Notes: a model not told the origin generated them from the letters alone. DNA of 64,000 bases from G965218495 sp965262785 (GCA_965262785.1 OZ253559.1:4154001-4218000); one strand, 5' to 3'. Positions 53,550-63,626 are shown, counted from the stretch's first letter. Made by a program: numbers and translations.

Positions 53550-55906
53550 CTACGGCGGCCACAGTCCGTACTTCTTCTGGAGCACGGCAAACATGACAGC
53601 ACACGCCTCCAGCCGGAGGTAGCCGCGCGACATGATTTTGGCGCCAGGCGGCGGATCGCTTTTCCGATTCATGTATCCTCCCATCATGGCCAGCAGCAGA
53701 ATGGCTGCAGCCAGATCATCGGGAGACGCCAAGTTGAATCCTTCGGCGTATTCTCGTAGCACGCACAGCTCAATATCTGTAAACAGGATCTCGGCCGGTG
53801 CTTCCGGGTCCTGGCGACCCAGTAACGTCATCAAGTGCAGGCGCCACGCCATCACCATGTTGATGGTGATGGCCAGGTGAAGACTATCGGCCTTCTGCAA
53901 GCGCAACTCCTGCACCTTGCACACACTCTTGAGAATCCGGAAGCCGTCTTCCACACGCCAGCGTAACATGTAATAGTCGACCATTGTTACGGCCTGTGCC
54001 ACCGAGGTCACCTCCGCCGTCGCGAGCAGGTACCACTGAATCGCTTTCTGTCCTTCTGGCGGGTCCGCCTCTCCAACATGTATGGCGGTGACCTTCACCG
54101 GGCCGCCCTGCTGTCCACGGGTGGGCGGAAGCATGACCGTACGGTAGCGTACCTCCATCTGTGCGATGCGGCCCGCACGGCCCTTATGCTTGACACGGCC
54201 CGACTTCTCGCGACGGCTCAGCCGCTGTATTGCTACCTCAATGGTACCTTTGGGCGCCCCCTGGCGCATGAACTCAAACAACAACGGACCCTTTCTTCCC
54301 AGTCTCCGATTCGCCTTGGCCCGTACTAATAGATCCACCCGTCCCACTTGTTGCTGCGCGGCGAACAGGGCAAAGATGTCCGCTTCCCGATCCATGACGC
54401 AGAGTACGCGGGTCTTGCTGCTGAGGTGTGTGGCCGCCTCGGCGATGTCATGCAGTCCGTCGATCCATTGCTGCGTCTTAGCTGCGTGCTTTCCCGCTTG
54501 GGTCCTGTAGGCACAGCGCAGCACGCCCAGCGGCAACCCCTGCGCACTCAACGCCAACGTCGTATGCAAATGCACCCCCCGTGCTTTCGCGGTGGTCTGG
54601 TTGCGCCCGATCACTTCCAAGCCCTCGCACGCAGGACGGGTGCTGTAGTTGATGTCCGTGCCGTCCTGAAGGCACAGCACCGTCTTTTCCGTGCGCATCC
54701 GCTCGATCGTACGACGGCGATGCGGCGCCAGGATATCCGCGGGCGTGGTTCCCCGCTCGTTGGCCTTCTCTATGAAGCGATAATATCCCCGTATCGCGGC
54801 ACGATCGGATTTCATGGTGGCCGTTATGGACTCGCCGGGCGCTCGTGCCAATATAGTGACACTGTTGACCAGGCGGGTAGTCCGCCGCTTATCCCCCAGC
54901 TGTGCGCCCCCAAACTCCTGCGCCGCCCAGGTCTCGGCATCCAGCCCCGCGCCAGCCTCCAGTTTGGGATACGCATCTACGTGCGCCACCCCGAGATGCT
55001 TGCGCCACCGGCGGTCCAGATCATAGACGAACACCGCCTTCTTCGTCCGGGTACACGCCTTGGTCTCGGCATGGCGACCCCGGCCGGTGGTCCTTCCCAC
55101 ATATTGGAATCCCGCCGCACGGAAACAGGTCCCCCGCTGCTCAGGCCCCACGAAGGTCTCAATGACCCACGGGGTATAGCCGTAGCGCGCCGCAAAATCC
55201 ACGGGCAACCGCTTGAGCACCTTCCCCAGAAGATGACTGGCCAGGTTCTTGACCTTTACGCCTGGCCGAATTAACAGCCGGTTCAGGCCCACTACGCGCA
55301 TCAGATGCTGCTGGCGCTGCGCGTGCGTCCAAGCCATCCACCGGTCGCGCGGTCCCACATACAGGCCGGAAGCCGCAAACCCGATCGCGCCCAGATACCC
55401 GTGATCGCTCCGAAACAAATACTTTATCTGCGCGCCCGCAAACTGCCTCACCCCCTGCGGATGCTCCGCTGCCATCAGGGTGTTCCAGCGCGCACGCTGC
55501 GTCGCATCCTCCACCAACTCCAAGGCCAAGCCCTTGATCTGTTTGAGCGAAGCGGGCACCTCCACTGGTTTCGGCACCGGCTGGTCCAACAGCCGGGGCG
55601 TACCGCTTGCAATGGTGCGCCTGGGCGCGGGCAACGACAGCCTGTCCTCGGATTCCAGCGTCTTGAGCGCCTTCAGACACCCGGTCTGCTGCAGATTCCC
55701 ACGAGCATCACGAAAGCCGAATGCATGGCACACCTGGCGGCTGATGGCCGTACGGCTTTCACCGGCATGCGCTTCCAATGTGCGCAAAAGCCGCGCCTCA
55801 GAGGTCCGCAGCGTGCGAAGAATCTGGCTCTGCGTAAGCATGCCGCAAAGCTACACGGCATGATTTACAAAGTCAAGTCGCTAATTTGGGGACAGGGTAG
55901 TGTTAG
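53540..55906 (-). mobile_element. IS4/Tn5-like insertion element, ends approximate
   Basis: A single-gene element around the transposase at 53550-55841. A weak candidate inverted repeat is GTTGACACCCTA from 53541 (left) against CTAACACTACCCT read inward from 55906 (right), matching only with gaps. No target-site duplication was found. The gene-poor flanks fit an accessory insertion zone. Confidence 0.6.
53550..55841 (-). CDS. DUF4338 (DruA)-IS4/Tn5-type transposase fusion
   Basis: 763 residues, intact. Residues about 97-285 are a DUF4338 domain as in Druantia DruA: GLYVGPRDRWMAW, LNRLLIRPGVKVKNLASHLL, YGYTPWVIETFVGPEQRGTC and FRAAGFQYVGRTTGRGR. From about 300 follows a Tn5-type DNA-binding domain (WAAQEFGGAQLGDKRRTTRL) and a DDE core: Asp393 in LQDGTD, Asp484 in VMDREADIF, and Glu631 within a perfect Y-x2-R-x3-E-x6-K signature (Tyr624, Arg627, Glu631, Lys638). 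Domain identities rest on remembered family motifs; the joint role of the DruA domain in transposition is unknown. No druB-E genes nearby. Confidence 0.88.
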   Translation of the reverse strand: MLTQSQILRTLRTSEARLLRTLEAHAGESRTAISRQVCHAFGFRDARGNLQQTGCLKALKTLESEDRLSLPAPRRTIASGTPRLLDQPVPKPVEVPASLKQIKGLALELVEDATQRARWNTLMAAEHPQGVRQFAGAQIKYLFRSDHGYLGAIGFAASGLYVGPRDRWMAWTHAQRQQHLMRVVGLNRLLIRPGVKVKNLASHLLGKVLKRLPVDFAARYGYTPWVIETFVGPEQRGTCFRAAGFQYVGRTTGRGRHAETKACTRTKKAVFVYDLDRRWRKHLGVAHVDAYPKLEAGAGLDAETWAAQEFGGAQLGDKRRTTRLVNSVTILARAPGESITATMKSDRAAIRGYYRFIEKANERGTTPADILAPHRRRTIERMRTEKTVLCLQDGTDINYSTRPACEGLEVIGRNQTTAKARGVHLHTTLALSAQGLPLGVLRCAYRTQAGKHAAKTQQWIDGLHDIAEAATHLSSKTRVLCVMDREADIFALFAAQQQVGRVDLLVRAKANRRLGRKGPLLFEFMRQGAPKGTIEVAIQRLSRREKSGRVKHKGRAGRIAQMEVRYRTVMLPPTRGQQGGPVKVTAIHVGEADPPEGQKAIQWYLLATAEVTSVAQAVTMVDYYMLRWRVEDGFRILKSVCKVQELRLQKADSLHLAITINMVMAWRLHLMTLLGRQDPEAPAEILFTDIELCVLREYAEGFNLASPDDLAAAILLLAMMGGYMNRKSDPPPGAKIMSRGYLRLEACAVMFAVLQKKYGLWPP

Positions 55907-56086
55907 GTGCCTAGCCCTGCTACAGCCGCCAGCCGGCACGGTTGCTCTCCGACTGAGTGCAGGCCAGCGTCAACCATTGTGCCACCTGCTGTACTGCCCA
56001 ATTCCTGCGCCCGTTTGAATCCGGGTGTACAGTGGCTAACAACGCAGCTAAATATGTGCTTAAGCTACACGGCTGTCAACTTTGCG

Positions 56087-59000
56087 CTAGTCCTCTTGCA
56101 TCAAGATCGCCGGTATGCCCGACGCACGGATCATCTCGTTCAGCGCAGGCACCTCCAACTCCAGAATCGCCTTCAGCATGGCGAGCTGTTCGTCAATCCG
56201 CCTCGTGAGGATGTCGCGCACCTCAATCGCCTGATGCGTGGGCTTGTAGTTCCCAATGGATGCGTTGGAGCCTACGGCAGCCAGCTTGTTGTTAAGCCTA
56301 ATGGGAAAATTCAAGGGATCCTGACGACTCTGATTCTTGGTCTGGTACAGCGCTTCCTCAATCGTGGTGATACGCTTCACGAGACTGTCCGCAGCCGCCT
56401 TGACTTCGTCGGTAGCATCTTTCCGCTTCGATACTCCTTGAATCTGGCTTCGAACATTCCTGATTCGTTTGATGGCCTCGTGCGTTTCACTGAGCTTGTC
56501 GCGAATCCCGATAAGGAATTCAAATTGTGCCAGCAAGTCTTGCTGCGTTGAAGACGCGCGTGGATCCATCTTGATCTCGAACGGCACCTCAACGGAGTCT
56601 CCATTGGCAACGAGGCGAGCCCGGTAGTTGCCCGGCGCTGCCCGCGGACCTTGAACACTCCCGCTCCACATAATAAGCCCCTCAAAGCTTTCAGCGTCCT
56701 CATAGCGCGTATTCCACCGGAAAGTGTGGGTGCCGGCCACAAGGTCTAAGCTCTCACTGTCGTAGGTCTTGATAGTCGTGCCGTCCTCCTCCAAGATGCG
56801 CAAGACTGTTCCAGTGGAGTCAGGTACATCTTTGAAGTAGTAACGCAGGGCAACGCTGCTGCCTGCACCGCGCACCAGCGGACTGGTCCTGAATAGCCAC
56901 ATGTCGCTCGATGCAACCTCTTCCGACAGCTGATGCAAGAGCGAAACGTCGTCCATTACCCAGAATGAGCGGCCCTGCGTAGCTACGACCAGGTCGTTGT
57001 CTTTCCACGCCAGGTCCGTAATCGGAACCACTGGCAGGTTTCGCTGAAACGAGGTCCAACGTGCACCGTCATCAAACGAAATGTACATTCCACTCTCCGT
57101 GCCCGCGTATAGCAGGCCCGGCCGAACTGGGTCCGGCTGAATGGCTCGGGTGAAGTGCTGGCGATCTATGCCGCCGGTAATCTCCGTCCAAGTCTCTCCA
57201 AAGTCCATAGTCTTGTAGAGATACGGCTGGAAGTCATCCAGCTTGTAGCGCGTCCCCGCCATATACAAGCCGCCTTCCTCAAATGGATGCACTGACATGT
57301 CGTTGATCATCATCCACTCCGGCATCCCGTCCGGCGTGACATCAGTCCAAGTGGCACCGCCGTCACGCGTCATGTGTACCAGCCCGTCGTCAGAGCCCGT
57401 CCACAGCACGTGCGCGTCATGCTGACTCTCGGCCACCGTGAATATCGTCGCATAGTATTCGACACCCGTGTTGTCTTTTGTGATCGGACCGCCACTTGAG
57501 CTAAGCTTGGCGGAGTCGGCCCGCGTCAGATCGGGACTAATGATCTCCCACGACTGCCCTTCCGTCACGCTCCTGAAAAGGTGGTTTCCAGCCGTGTACA
57601 GGACTTCATGGTCATGCTGAGAAAACAGAATCGGGAAATTCCACTGAAACCGATACTTCATCCCCTCCGCGCCGTGCCCCATCGGGTTGTCTGGATACAC
57701 ATTCACCGCACGACGCTCACCCGTGTCGTGGTTCACGCGAGTCAGGTACCCGCCATAAGAACCACCGTATACAATGTCAGGGTTGTCCGGCTTGGGCGCC
57801 AACCAGCCACTCTCGCCGCCCGCCGTAGGCTCCCACTCCCGTTCATTGGTGCCACCAGAAGTGTGCAAGATGCGAACGGTTGAGTTGTCCTGTTGCGCGC
57901 CCAGAATCCGATACGGAAAGTGATTGTCCGTCGTAACCCGGTAGAATTGCGCCGTTGGCTGATTGTAGTAAGTGCTCCAGTTCCTGCCTCCATCAAAGGT
58001 CACCTGAGCCCCTCCGTCGTCTGCAATAATCAGGTGGTTGCTGTCATCGGGATCTATCCATAGATCGTGGTGATCACCATGCGGTGTCGAGATGCTTTCA
58101 TAGGTTTGACCGCCGTCTTTTGAGCGCCAAAACCGCACATTGAGCACGTACACCACATCTTCATCCTGGGTGTCGGCATAGATGCGCGTGTAATACCATG
58201 CGCGCTGGCGGAGACTCCGGTCCTTATTAATCCGTCGCCAGGAATTCCCGCCGTCATCCGACCGAAAAACGCCGCCATCCGCGGCTTCAATGATGGCATA
58301 GACGCGGCGCGGATTGGCAGGAGAGATCGACACGCCGCTGATGCCGAGCGCGCCTTTCGGCAGGCCGTTGTCTTGCCCGGTGACCTCATTCCACGTGTCC
58401 CCGCCGTCGGTCGACTTCCAGATCCCAGAGCCGGGCCCACCGCTCTCCAGGCTGTAGGGTGTCCTAATCACGCGCCAAGCACTCGCATACAGCACGCGCG
58501 GATTCGAAGGGTCCATCGCCAGATCCACGAAACCCACTTCGTCGTTGATGTAAAGCACCTTTTCCCAGGAAACACCGCCATCCTTGGTCCGATATATGCC
58601 GCGCTCTTCATTGGGCCCTGAAAGGTGCCCCATCACGGCGGCGTACACGAGGCTGGAATTCTTGGGGTGGATCCTGATGCGCGGAATCCGATGCGAGTCC
58701 TCAAGGCCTATAGACTCCCAACTTTGGCCGGCATCCATCGACTTGAACATGCCGTAACCATGGGACACGTTTCCGCGCACGGTTTTTTCGCCGCCACCGA
58801 CGTAGATAATGTTCGGGTCCCATGTACTTACAGCTACCGCGCCGATGGAGCCACCGAAATAGCCGTCGGAAATATTCTGCCAGGACGCCCCGCCAGTAGT
58901 CGAGCGCCAAACGCCACCGCCAGTTGCGCCGAAATACGCGAGCATCGGGTGTCCCGGAACGCCGGTCACGGCGGCGGAGCGCCCGCCCCGGTATGGACCA

Positions 59001-59134
59001 ATGGCGCGATACTCCAATGCACTGTACAGCGTGGTGTCATAGGTAGCTGTCTGTGCCTGAGCCTCTGGGAGCATCGGCACCAGCAACGCGCCGAGCGCGA
59101 TGCCAAGGGCAACCCGTGGCATGGGTGGTGACAC
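56087..59134 (-). CDS. Sortilin/VPS10-like BNR-repeat exoprotein
   Basis: 1015 residues with a signal peptide (ALGIALGALLVPMLPEAQAQ). The chain carries many BNR/Asp-box blades of the S-x-D-x-G-x-x-W type: KSMDAGQSWESIG, RTKDGGVSWEKV, KSTDGGDTWNEV, RSDDGGNSWRRI and MTRDGGATWTDV. They indicate a large propeller as in VPS10/sortilin domains; such proteins are often labelled glycosyl hydrolases without proof. A C-terminal part of about 300 residues contains a beta domain and helices. Common in Bacteroidota and Rhodothermota. Exported; ligand unknown. Confidence 0.88.
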   Translation of the reverse strand: MSPPMPRVALGIALGALLVPMLPEAQAQTATYDTTLYSALEYRAIGPYRGGRSAAVTGVPGHPMLAYFGATGGGVWRSTTGGASWQNISDGYFGGSIGAVAVSTWDPNIIYVGGGEKTVRGNVSHGYGMFKSMDAGQSWESIGLEDSHRIPRIRIHPKNSSLVYAAVMGHLSGPNEERGIYRTKDGGVSWEKVLYINDEVGFVDLAMDPSNPRVLYASAWRVIRTPYSLESGGPGSGIWKSTDGGDTWNEVTGQDNGLPKGALGISGVSISPANPRRVYAIIEAADGGVFRSDDGGNSWRRINKDRSLRQRAWYYTRIYADTQDEDVVYVLNVRFWRSKDGGQTYESISTPHGDHHDLWIDPDDSNHLIIADDGGAQVTFDGGRNWSTYYNQPTAQFYRVTTDNHFPYRILGAQQDNSTVRILHTSGGTNEREWEPTAGGESGWLAPKPDNPDIVYGGSYGGYLTRVNHDTGERRAVNVYPDNPMGHGAEGMKYRFQWNFPILFSQHDHEVLYTAGNHLFRSVTEGQSWEIISPDLTRADSAKLSSSGGPITKDNTGVEYYATIFTVAESQHDAHVLWTGSDDGLVHMTRDGGATWTDVTPDGMPEWMMINDMSVHPFEEGGLYMAGTRYKLDDFQPYLYKTMDFGETWTEITGGIDRQHFTRAIQPDPVRPGLLYAGTESGMYISFDDGARWTSFQRNLPVVPITDLAWKDNDLVVATQGRSFWVMDDVSLLHQLSEEVASSDMWLFRTSPLVRGAGSSVALRYYFKDVPDSTGTVLRILEEDGTTIKTYDSESLDLVAGTHTFRWNTRYEDAESFEGLIMWSGSVQGPRAAPGNYRARLVANGDSVEVPFEIKMDPRASSTQQDLLAQFEFLIGIRDKLSETHEAIKRIRNVRSQIQGVSKRKDATDEVKAAADSLVKRITTIEEALYQTKNQSRQDPLNFPIRLNNKLAAVGSNASIGNYKPTHQAIEVRDILTRRIDEQLAMLKAILELEVPALNEMIRASGIPAILMQED

Positions 59135-59239
59135 TTATGTGAGTGTGAGAATGGGCAAGATACGCAATGCGATGCGCGTTGGCCCGGCGCGTTTACGCTG
59201 CGCAAGTCGTACTATAGGTTGAAACTCCAGTGCGCAGTC

Positions 59240-59980
59240 ATGCTAATTCGCACCGAAGCTGTGGTCCTTCGCTCAACGCCCTACGGCGAAACCAGCCGCA
59301 TCGTAAAACTCTTCACCCGCGACAAAGGCAAACTCTCCGTGATTGCCAAAGGCGCACGTCTGCCCAAAAGCAAATTCGGGTCGACCTTGCAGGTGCTTTC
59401 CGTAGTGCAGGTCGTCCTGTACTACCGCCCAACTCGCTCGCTACAGACGCTTGCCGAGTGTGCCCACACGTTCGTGGCCAAGTTTGATGATCTGGATCGA
59501 CTCGGCGCCGGACTGCGCATAGTGGAACTAACGAACGCGCTGGTGCAGGATGAGGAGGAGCAGCCGGCAGTCTTTGACTTATTGGTGTTAGTGCTTGCCC
59601 GCCTGCACGGCCCACACACCAGCGCCACGCTGCTGCAGCTGTACTTTGAGATGCAGCTTGCCGCTGCGCTTGGTTTTGCTCCGGGCTTTGATCGTGAGGT
59701 AGTCCGAATGCTGCCAAAAGAGGGCGGCGTCCTGCTGCTTGACAGCGGCATCATCGTACACAACCGTGCTGCTGGTTCGTACGCCCTGCGTGCATCACGC
59801 GCGGCCCTGCACACGTTCGCTATTCTTTCGCGGGCACGCTTGGACGTGGTTGCCGATCTAGCGCCTTCGACGCCAGATGAGGTGTGCCGCCTGGTGGCCC
59901 AGTACGTGCGATACCATGTGGCGGAGGCCTATCCGGAACGTGCACGCAAGGTCTTGCGCCAAATGCGAGCCACGCACTGA
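59240..59980 (+). CDS. recO: DNA repair protein RecO
   Basis: Anneals DNA and loads RecA with RecR in gap repair. 246 residues from the ATG at 59240: an N-terminal OB fold (RTEAVVLRSTPYGETSRIVKL, TRDKGKLSVIAKGAR) and the helical C-domain (YFEMQLAAALGFAPGFD). The zinc cysteines found in some RecO proteins are absent. The frame opens at 59219, but the ATG at 59240 matches the family start. Confidence 0.93.
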   Translation: MLIRTEAVVLRSTPYGETSRIVKLFTRDKGKLSVIAKGARLPKSKFGSTLQVLSVVQVVLYYRPTRSLQTLAECAHTFVAKFDDLDRLGAGLRIVELTNALVQDEEEQPAVFDLLVLVLARLHGPHTSATLLQLYFEMQLAAALGFAPGFDREVVRMLPKEGGVLLLDSGIIVHNRAAGSYALRASRAALHTFAILSRARLDVVADLAPSTPDEVCRLVAQYVRYHVAEAYPERARKVLRQMRATH

Positions 59981-60049
59981 CTTGAAAAATGCATGAAGCC
60001 GAGGATGGCGCTCGGAAGGTAGTGCGCACTATACACGCTACGTACCGGT

Positions 60050-62053
60050 ATGGCAGAGCTTGTCGGAATCGATGTTGGAGGAACGTTTACGGACTTCGTC
60101 TTTGTGGACGGCGAGCGCCTCATTGTACGCAAGGAACCTACCTCTCCTCAGGATCAGAGCGAGACCATAGGACACGGGCTTCGGACGCTGGGCGTGGGAC
60201 CGTTGGCCACCATTATCCACGGCACCACCACGGCCACCAATGCCCTTTTGGAGCGGCGCGGTGCGCGGACCGCACTGCTGACAACGGAAGGCTTTGCCGA
60301 TGCACTGGCCATCGGACGCCAAAACCGGCCGCACCTCTACCGCCTGTCCCAGACACGACGATCCGCCCTGGTGCCGCACGGCCTCCGCCTGACCGTCCGT
60401 GAGCGTGTGGCGGCAGACGGCACTATACTTACGCCCCTGGAGACGGCGCAGCTGCACGACGTAGCCAGTGCACTGAAGGAGTGCCGGGCAGAGAGTCTGG
60501 CGGTGGTATTCTTGTTTTCGTTTCTCAATGAAGCGCATGAGCGCGAGGCCGCGCAGGTGCTTCGCTCGCTGCTGCCCTCGCTGCGTATCTCGCTGAGTGT
60601 GGACATCCTGCCCGAATACCGCGAATACGAACGAACGGCTACGACGGTCATCAACGCCTATGTGCAGCCCTTGGTGGGTCACTACCTGGAGCGGCTTTCA
60701 AAGGTAGTCGGTGGGCGCCCGGTGTGGGTCATGCAGTCCAATGGAGGTACCATTGACGTGCCGTGCGCTGCCAGCCAACCTGCACGACTCGTGCTGAGCG
60801 GTCCTGCCGGTGGAGTTGTCGGTGCATTCAAGGTTGCCAGGGTGGCACTGGACACCGATGCGCCACACGTCATTACCTTTGATATGGGCGGCACCAGCAC
60901 GGATGTAGCGCTGTGCCCCGGAATGGTTCCTCGTACCGCGGAAAGCGTCATCGGCGACCTTCCGCTACGCCTCCCGTCAACCGACATCCATACTGTCGGT
61001 GCAGGAGGGGGGAGTATCGCGCGCGTGGACGCTGGCGGTGCACTGCGCGTAGGCCCGGAAAGTGCGGGCGCTTTGCCTGGTCCTGTGTGCTATGGCAAGG
61101 GCGGGACACAAGTCACCGTCACGGATGCGAACCTGGTCCTCGGCCGGCTGGATGCTGGACGCTTTACAGCCGGCGGTACCCTGGCTACCCAAAACGCTCG
61201 CAGAGCGGTTACGCTTCTGGGCACGCGCTTGGGGCGCGGACCAGAAGCGGCCGCACTCGGCGTCATCCGCGTAGCCAACGCAACAATGGAGCGTGCGCTG
61301 CGGCGTGTATCAGTGGAGCAAGGCTACGACCCACGTGGCTACGCTCTTGTGCCCTTCGGAGGCGCAGGGCCACTGCATGCCTGCGAGCTTGCCGAGGCCC
61401 TGGGCATAAGCAAGATCGTGGTACCCCGTTACCCGGGCGTGCTGAGCGCCATGGGACTGCTGATGGCCGACATCACGTATGACGCTTCGCGTGCCCTTTT
61501 GCGACCGCTTTCAGTACTCACCCGTGACCCTTCACCGCTGGTAACATGCATCCGAATGCTGTGCCGACAGGTCTCGGCGGCATTGTCGGCTACACCGCAC
61601 ATTACCGCCACGCTGGACCTACGTTACCATGGACAGAGCTACGAACTGGAGCTGCCTCTGGGCCTGCCCACAAGCGTCCAGCATCTGGAAGCCTGCGAAG
61701 CGGCCTTTCATGAAGCACACCTGCAGCGCTATGGCTACAACGCGCCGCATCGGCCGGTAGAGTGCGTCAACATTCGAGTCCAAGGCAGTCTTCCTCGCGC
61801 CCAGCCACCCGTGGCCGACGAACCTGAATCAGTCGCTGAAGCCACCACGGCCCAGGTAGGCTCCAGGAACGTCTGGCTGCGCAGCCTAGGCCCGGAAGAG
61901 ATCCCCTGTTACGACCGGCAATTGCTCGGGGCGGGACATCATTTCTCGGGACCTGCGCTCATCTTCCAATACGACTCCACGATCCTAGTGACTGCGGATT
62001 GGCACGTGCATATCGACCGCCGCCTGAACGCAATTCTGCAACATCATTCCTGA
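60050..62053 (+). CDS. Hydantoinase/oxoprolinase family protein, HyuA type
   Basis: 667 residues. Actin-like ATPase motifs are clear: GIDVGGTFTDFVFVDG at the start and ITFDMGGTSTDVALCPG near 280, with IHGTTTATNALLERRGA and GGGSIARVDAGGALRVGPES. Pairs with the HyuB-type gene 4 bases downstream. Members of this family hydrolyse 5-oxoproline, N-methylhydantoin or related rings, or carboxylate ketones; the substrate cannot be fixed from the sequence. Confidence 0.92.
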   Translation: MAELVGIDVGGTFTDFVFVDGERLIVRKEPTSPQDQSETIGHGLRTLGVGPLATIIHGTTTATNALLERRGARTALLTTEGFADALAIGRQNRPHLYRLSQTRRSALVPHGLRLTVRERVAADGTILTPLETAQLHDVASALKECRAESLAVVFLFSFLNEAHEREAAQVLRSLLPSLRISLSVDILPEYREYERTATTVINAYVQPLVGHYLERLSKVVGGRPVWVMQSNGGTIDVPCAASQPARLVLSGPAGGVVGAFKVARVALDTDAPHVITFDMGGTSTDVALCPGMVPRTAESVIGDLPLRLPSTDIHTVGAGGGSIARVDAGGALRVGPESAGALPGPVCYGKGGTQVTVTDANLVLGRLDAGRFTAGGTLATQNARRAVTLLGTRLGRGPEAAALGVIRVANATMERALRRVSVEQGYDPRGYALVPFGGAGPLHACELAEALGISKIVVPRYPGVLSAMGLLMADITYDASRALLRPLSVLTRDPSPLVTCIRMLCRQVSAALSATPHITATLDLRYHGQSYELELPLGLPTSVQHLEACEAAFHEAHLQRYGYNAPHRPVECVNIRVQGSLPRAQPPVADEPESVAEATTAQVGSRNVWLRSLGPEEIPCYDRQLLGAGHHFSGPALIFQYDSTILVTADWHVHIDRRLNAILQHHS

Positions 62054-62057
62054 TTCG

Positions 62058-63626
62058 ATGGCCCGCGCTGAACCGGATCTTGTACTACTTGAGGTCTACC
62101 GACACCGCTTCGCCGGGGTCGCGGACGAGATGGGTGCCACTCTTCAGCGCACGGGTTACTCGCCCAACATAAAAGAGCGGCTGGACTATTCGTGTGCCGT
62201 ATTCGATGCTTCCGGCGCCATGGTAGCACAAGCAGCTCACATCCCTGTCCACCTCGGAGCCATGCCTGCCAGCTGTGCGGCGGCGCTACGGGCTGTAGGG
62301 ACATGGCGACCCGGTGATGTTGTAGCGCTAAATGACCCGTACCAAGGCGGCAATCACTTGCCGGATATTACGATGGTGTCGCCGGTATTCAGCGGAGACG
62401 TCCTCACTTTTTTCGTCGCCACACGCGCGCATCACGCCGATGTTGGCGGCATGAGCCCTGGCTCCTTGCCACTCTCTACAGAATTGTTCCAGGAGGGCAT
62501 AATCATCCCGCCCGTAAAGCTCTACCGCGCCGGAGAAGCCAACAAAGACATGCTTGCTCTGATCCTGCGCAACGTTCGCACGCCGAATGAGCGGCGTGGG
62601 GATCTAGAGGCGCAGTGCGCCGCACACGCCGTGGGAGAGCGGCGACTTGCGGCCCTGATACGGGGTTTTGGCCTATTCGAGGTGCTCGCATACGCCGCGC
62701 ACCTGCAAGCGTACAGCGAGCGGATGACTCGGGCCGCCATCTCCACATGGCCCACCGGGACCTACGCCTTTGAAGACCACTTAGAGTTGCCAGATGGCAG
62801 CGCGCCATGCATCCGCGCAAAAGCCATTGTTGCAGACGATGGAATCACATTTGATTTCAGCGGCACGGACCCGGTCATGCAGGGCCCGCTAAACACGGTC
62901 CTCGCAGTTACGCAGAGTGCCTGCTACTACGTGGTGCGCTGCCTCATGCGTGAGGAGATCCCGGTTAATTCAGGGTGTTTTGTGCCGGTAACCGTGATCG
63001 CGCCCAAGGGCTGCCTGGTCCATGCCACACCCCCCGCCGCCGTAGCCGGAGGCAATGTGGAGACTTCGCAGCGAATCACCGATGTGGCGTTTGGAGCATT
63101 GGCGCAGGCGCTCCCCGAGCGCGTCGCTGCCGCTGGCCAGGGCACAATGAACAATGTGACTATTGGAGGACTCGACTTAAACGGCCGCCCCTATGCCTAC
63201 TACGAAACGCTGGGCGGCGGCATGGGGGCAGCTCCCCAGTCTGACGGCCTAAGCGGCGTCCATGTCCACATGAGCAACACACTGAACACGCCAGTGGAAG
63301 CACTGGAGATGCAGTTTCCGTTTCGGATATTAGAATACGGCCTGCGTCGCGGCTCAGGGGGCGCAGGCATGCACTGCGGCGGCGAAGGCATCATTCGCGA
63401 ATACGAACTGCTGCGCCCCGCTACCGTAACGATGCTGAGCGAGCGGCGTCGGTATGCCCCTTGGGGCCTGCAGGGTGGCAGGTCCGGTGCACCGGGCCGC
63501 AATGTGCTGATTCGCGCCAATGGTGCGGTAGAAACACTTAGCGGCAAGTTCACGCGCCGCCTAAGCGCAGGAGACCGCCTGCGTATTGAGACACCAGGCG
63601 GCGGGGGCTGGGGTTCTACGCGGTAG
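62058..63626 (+). CDS. Hydantoinase B/oxoprolinase family protein, HyuB type
   Basis: 522 residues. Typical text includes GATLQRTGYSPNIKERLDYSC, PGDVVALNDPYQGGNHLPDI, ATRAHHADVGGMSPGS (metal-binding His-His-Asp) and the C-terminal RRGSGGAGMHCGGEG. Operates with the HyuA-type subunit just upstream. Its 3' end overlaps the end of the convergent aconitase gene by 11 bases. Confidence 0.93.
   Translation: MARAEPDLVLLEVYRHRFAGVADEMGATLQRTGYSPNIKERLDYSCAVFDASGAMVAQAAHIPVHLGAMPASCAAALRAVGTWRPGDVVALNDPYQGGNHLPDITMVSPVFSGDVLTFFVATRAHHADVGGMSPGSLPLSTELFQEGIIIPPVKLYRAGEANKDMLALILRNVRTPNERRGDLEAQCAAHAVGERRLAALIRGFGLFEVLAYAAHLQAYSERMTRAAISTWPTGTYAFEDHLELPDGSAPCIRAKAIVADDGITFDFSGTDPVMQGPLNTVLAVTQSACYYVVRCLMREEIPVNSGCFVPVTVIAPKGCLVHATPPAAVAGGNVETSQRITDVAFGALAQALPERVAAAGQGTMNNVTIGGLDLNGRPYAYYETLGGGMGAAPQSDGLSGVHVHMSNTLNTPVEALEMQFPFRILEYGLRRGSGGAGMHCGGEGIIREYELLRPATVTMLSERRRYAPWGLQGGRSGAPGRNVLIRANGAVETLSGKFTRRLSAGDRLRIETPGGGGWGSTR

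Noticed and set aside
54348..55274. Plus-strand open frame of 308 codons
   Set aside because: It is an antisense shadow of the transposase gene, rich in Arg, Pro and His with no family motifs.
53550..55841. A Druantia anti-phage system
   Set aside because: Only a DruA-like domain is present and it is fused to a transposase. No DruB, DruC, DruD or large DruE helicase gene lies nearby.
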